A program made the translations under genes and the position numbers. Below, one piece after another: positions 6,455 through 7,242 of a stretch of DNA of 7,242 bases. Source of the stretch: Desulfotomaculum sp. GTDB taxonomy: Bacteria > Bacillota > Desulfotomaculia > Desulfotomaculales > Desulfohalotomaculaceae. The stretch is taken from positions 2,457 to 9,698 of the forward strand of contig JAJOKN010000077.1 of assembly GCA_021129815.1 (NCBI GenBank), in the 5' to 3' direction. Below the pieces are notes generated by a model. The model ran no database searches and was not told the origin of the DNA. It worked only from the letters and a program-made list of their open reading frames with translations. Numbering within the stretch: the stretch's first letter is position 1; each line of letters begins with the position of its first letter.

Positions 6455-7242
6455 ATGAGAAGAGTTCACTGTGACACCATAATAAAAGCAGTAGCTAAGC
6501 TTTGCTGTGATGCTTGTATTGAACTTGGTGAAGATGTATTTAAGTCTATTAAAGACTCAATTTTAAAAGAAGAATCAAAAACAGGTCGTGAAATACTTGA
6601 GATTCTCCTTAAAAATGCTGACATCGCTAGAAATGAAAATATACCTATATGTCAGGATACGGGCTTTGCAGTAGTTTTTGTAGAACTCGGTCAAGATGTT
6701 CACATAATAGGTGGAGATTTTAATGAATCAATCAATGAAGGAGTGCGAATTGGATACAAGGAGTGTTACCTGCGCAAATCCATTGTAAAGGACCCTTTTG
6801 AGAGGATAAATACTGGAGATAACACGCCGTGTGTAATTCATGTGAATATAGTACCGGGAGAAAATATAAAAATTACGTTAGCTCCAAAGGGCGGTGGCAG
6901 TGAAAATATGAGCGCTGTAAAGATGTTAAAGCCCGCAGAAGGATGGCAGGGAGTTAAAAAATTTGTCATAGACACGGTGAAAAAAGCTGGGCCAAATCCA
7001 TGTCCGCCATTGGTGGTAGGGGTAGGTATAGGAGGTACAATGGAGAAGGCTGCTATCATAGCTAAGGAGGCGTTGCTTAGAGATATTGGAAGCTGTAATC
7101 CCGATAAAAAGCTTGCAGTTTTAGAAAAAGAGCTTTTGAGCGATATCAATAAGCTTGGAATAGGTCCGCAAGGGTTGGGTGGAACAGTTACAGCGCTGGC
7201 AGTACATATAAAAACTTTTGCTACTCATATAGCAAGCTTGCC
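6455..7242 (+). CDS. fumA: Class I fumarate hydratase, alpha subunit (3' end off window)
   Basis: Class I fumarases are oxygen-sensitive 4Fe-4S enzymes that interconvert fumarate and L-malate. In anaerobes and archaea the enzyme is often split into alpha and beta subunits. The frame stays open for 262 codons to the window edge, against roughly 280 expected, so only about the last 20 residues are missing. Visible motifs are [10 protein letters not shown] (64-73) with cluster ligand Cys66, [11 protein letters not shown] (143-153), [20 protein letters not shown] (181-200) with ligand Cys183, and [16 protein letters not shown] (235-250). The third cluster cysteine is expected just beyond the edge, in the CHAxRH-type end of the subunit. 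ATG 6455 has AAGGAG (6441-6446) 8 bases upstream. The L-tartrate dehydratase alpha subunit (TtdA) is a close relative and cannot be excluded by sequence alone, but fumarase is far commoner in this group. A beta subunit should follow. Confidence 0.92.
   Translation, partial: MRRVHCDTIIKAVAKLCCDACIELGEDVFKSIKDSILKEESKTGREILEILLKNADIARNENIPICQDTGFAVVFVELGQDVHIIGGDFNESINEGVRIGYKECYLRKSIVKDPFERINTGDNTPCVIHVNIVPGENIKITLAPKGGGSENMSAVKMLKPAEGWQGVKKFVIDTVKKAGPNPCPPLVVGVGIGGTMEKAAIIAKEALLRDIGSCNPDKKLAVLEKELLSDINKLGIGPQGLGGTVTALAVHIKTFATHIASL

Noticed and set aside
6838..7149. 103-codon open frame on the - strand inside fumA
   Set aside because: It is antisense to conserved fumarase motifs, and its Pro-rich stretch is the reverse reading of the Gly-rich GVGIGG region; it is a shadow frame.

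Overview
The window looks like chromosomal DNA of a low-GC, spore-forming, anaerobic Firmicute, probably close to Thermoanaerobacter/Caldanaerobacter. That placement is inferred from AT-rich codon use, the protein sequences, a class I two-subunit-type fumarase, Rex, and relics of a spore-germination operon. No 16S or other marker is present to prove it. All intact genes lie on the + strand.

Layout: a rho-independent terminator (about 6-52) closes an unseen upstream gene. Next come folC (81-1412) and a 543-base gap with no intact gene. The gap is not empty. It carries a decayed gerA-type germinant-receptor operon: a short GerA-family fragment (1448-1522), the frameshifted C-terminus of a Ger(x)C lipoprotein (1526-1703), and the relic of a small membrane protein (1734-1959) whose last codon overlaps the rex start. 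From rex onward the genes are tightly packed: rex (1956-2618), maf (2662-3249), radC (3294-3977), mreB (4008-5039), mreC (5058-5912), mreD (5909-6415) and the alpha subunit of a class I fumarate hydratase (6455 to the window edge, incomplete). Gaps are 44 bases or less and no terminator is visible, so rex to fumA may be one transcription unit.

How the genes relate: FolC makes folylpolyglutamates. Rex senses the NADH/NAD+ ratio and represses fermentative and redox genes. Maf is a house-cleaning nucleotide pyrophosphatase. RadC is a JAMM-domain protein of uncertain function. MreBCD is the rod-shape cytoskeletal and membrane scaffold of the elongasome. FumA, with a beta subunit expected just downstream, hydrates fumarate. 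The order folC - maf - radC - mreBCD matches the classical Bacillus/Clostridia cell-shape locus, where valS usually precedes folC and minCD or a penicillin-binding protein follows mreD. Here rex is inserted upstream of maf and fumarase follows mreD.

The window is mostly ordinary housekeeping sequence. Its most notable content is the unannotated germination-operon relic between folC and rex. I found no convincing previously undescribed system.
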